Assembly: GCF_947492815.1 (NCBI RefSeq)
Contig: NZ_CANLOB010000009.1
Location: 62,001-126,000, forward strand
DNA length: 64,000 bases
Direction of reading: 5' to 3'
Source: an uncultured Dokdonia sp.
Lineage (GTDB): Bacteria; Bacteroidota; Bacteroidia; Flavobacteriales; Flavobacteriaceae
Positions 63,619-64,000 of the stretch are shown here, piece by piece. Below the pieces are notes generated by a model. The model had not been told where the DNA came from. It did no database searches and worked only from the letters and a program-made list of their open reading frames with translations. The position numbers were made by a program, and so were the translations under genes. Each line of letters begins with the position of its first letter. The first letter of the stretch is position 1.

Positions 63619-63637
63619 TACGCTTTCGCGAAAGCGT
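63619..63637. repeat. CGCTTTCGCGAAAGCG palindrome
   Basis: Perfect palindrome TACGCTTTCGCGAAAGCGTA at 63619-63638. It is the most symmetric instance of the motif that recurs throughout the window. Confidence 0.9.
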
Positions 63638-63638
63638 A

Positions 63639-64000
63639 TAAAGAAATTTTTTACTCTGCCCTCATATTTATGTGCAAAATATATTTTAAAAAATAGAGTA
63701 GTGTTCTATTTTAGAGTATTACTCTATTTTCAACACATCTTAATGGCGCTAAAAAGTCGAAAATGTCTTTCCCCGACCTTAATGGGTGGACATATTCTCT
63801 CAATGTACTGTATATTTAATTTTTTGCTCCCTTCAGGGCTGGGGAACCAAAAAATACTGTATACTATATTTTTACAAACTGAAAATGTCTTTCCCCGACC
63901 TTAATGGGTGGACATATTCTCTTCGTGTAGAGCATATTTAATTCCCGTCCTTCGACTATTGCTCAGGATAAACTCCAGCGGGAATCTATCATTTTTATTA
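63639..64000. repeat. Non-coding end of window with two 42-bp direct repeats
   Basis: The sequence at 63759-63800 (GAAAATGTCTTTCCCCGACC, then TTAATGGGTGGACATATTCT) recurs without visible mismatch at 63881-63922, 122 bp later; a related ATATTTAATT follows each copy at about 63811 and 63932. After 63945 comes a CTTCGACTATTGCTCAGGAT-type dispersed motif related to that at 56625-56645. No gene is supported. Confidence 0.7.

Noticed and set aside
63759..63922. CRISPR array from the direct repeats at the window end
   Set aside because: Only two copies, 42-bp repeat with an 80-bp spacer, and no cas genes nearby.

Overview
The window looks like a chromosome segment of a marine member of the Flavobacteriaceae (Bacteroidetes). 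The evidence is low GC content, TAnnTTTG-type -7 promoter boxes, a type IX secretion tail on a protease, SusC-style plug modules, many Bacteroidetes lipoproteins, a lycopene cyclase, and Bacteroidetes-type RiPP leader peptides. The palindrome GCTTTCGCGAAAGC recurs about 20 times, in genes and between them. I have seen this kind of motif associated with Dokdonia-like genomes, but a genus assignment from memory is only an inference. No rRNA, tRNA, prophage, IS transposase or CRISPR array was seen.

Layout. 1-1034: Mn-type superoxide dismutase with its own promoter and terminator. 1033-12797: a heme-biosynthesis block, almost all on the minus strand (hemA, hemC, hemD, hemE, two accessory genes, hemF, then hemB and a small cytochrome c). 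An AraC-type regulator diverges from hemA, and a plus-strand SF2 helicase sits between hemF and hemB. hemH (15915) and hemJ (24272) lie a little further on, so the window holds every step from glutamyl-tRNA to protoheme except hemL. 12809-30925: mostly single genes, including secreted or lipoprotein hypotheticals, ThuA-like, MATE transporter, a large Asp-box repeat protein, two tandem outer-membrane barrels (one frameshifted), an orphan sensor kinase, a crotonase, a GIN-domain protein, a RiPP-like precursor, a Tat-exported oxidoreductase and a PA0069-type radical SAM protein.

30980-43304: four consecutive paralogous genes for unusual exported proteins of 814-1305 aa. Each has a carboxypeptidase-regulatory-like domain, a vWA-like domain, one to three [regulatory-like + TonB-receptor plug] modules, TPR-like helices and a C-terminal beta domain, but none has the outer-membrane barrel that a plug normally fills. 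This is the best candidate for an undescribed system here.

43389-64000: HD hydrolase, membrane protein plus PlsC acyltransferase, T9SS-exported subtilase, bacilliredoxin, CBS-domain membrane protein, TerB/DnaJ-like protein, DinB-like protein, a lanthipeptide-type precursor with a one-base frameshift, lycopene cyclase, histone-deacetylase-fold hydrolase, Tex, a serine hydrolase, three copies of an unknown approximately 480-aa exported family (two in a partly decayed tandem duplication), and metG. The last 550 bp hold direct repeats and no gene.

The other notable structure is at hemD. A DUF559 nuclease-like gene bracketed by two inverted REP-like hairpins sits exactly between hemC and hemD and is fused in frame to HemD; one hairpin supplies an ATG that could still start HemD alone. 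Two homopolymer tracts (23626-23633 and 50558-50564) each look one base short of an intact gene, which means either assembly errors or slippage-controlled genes.
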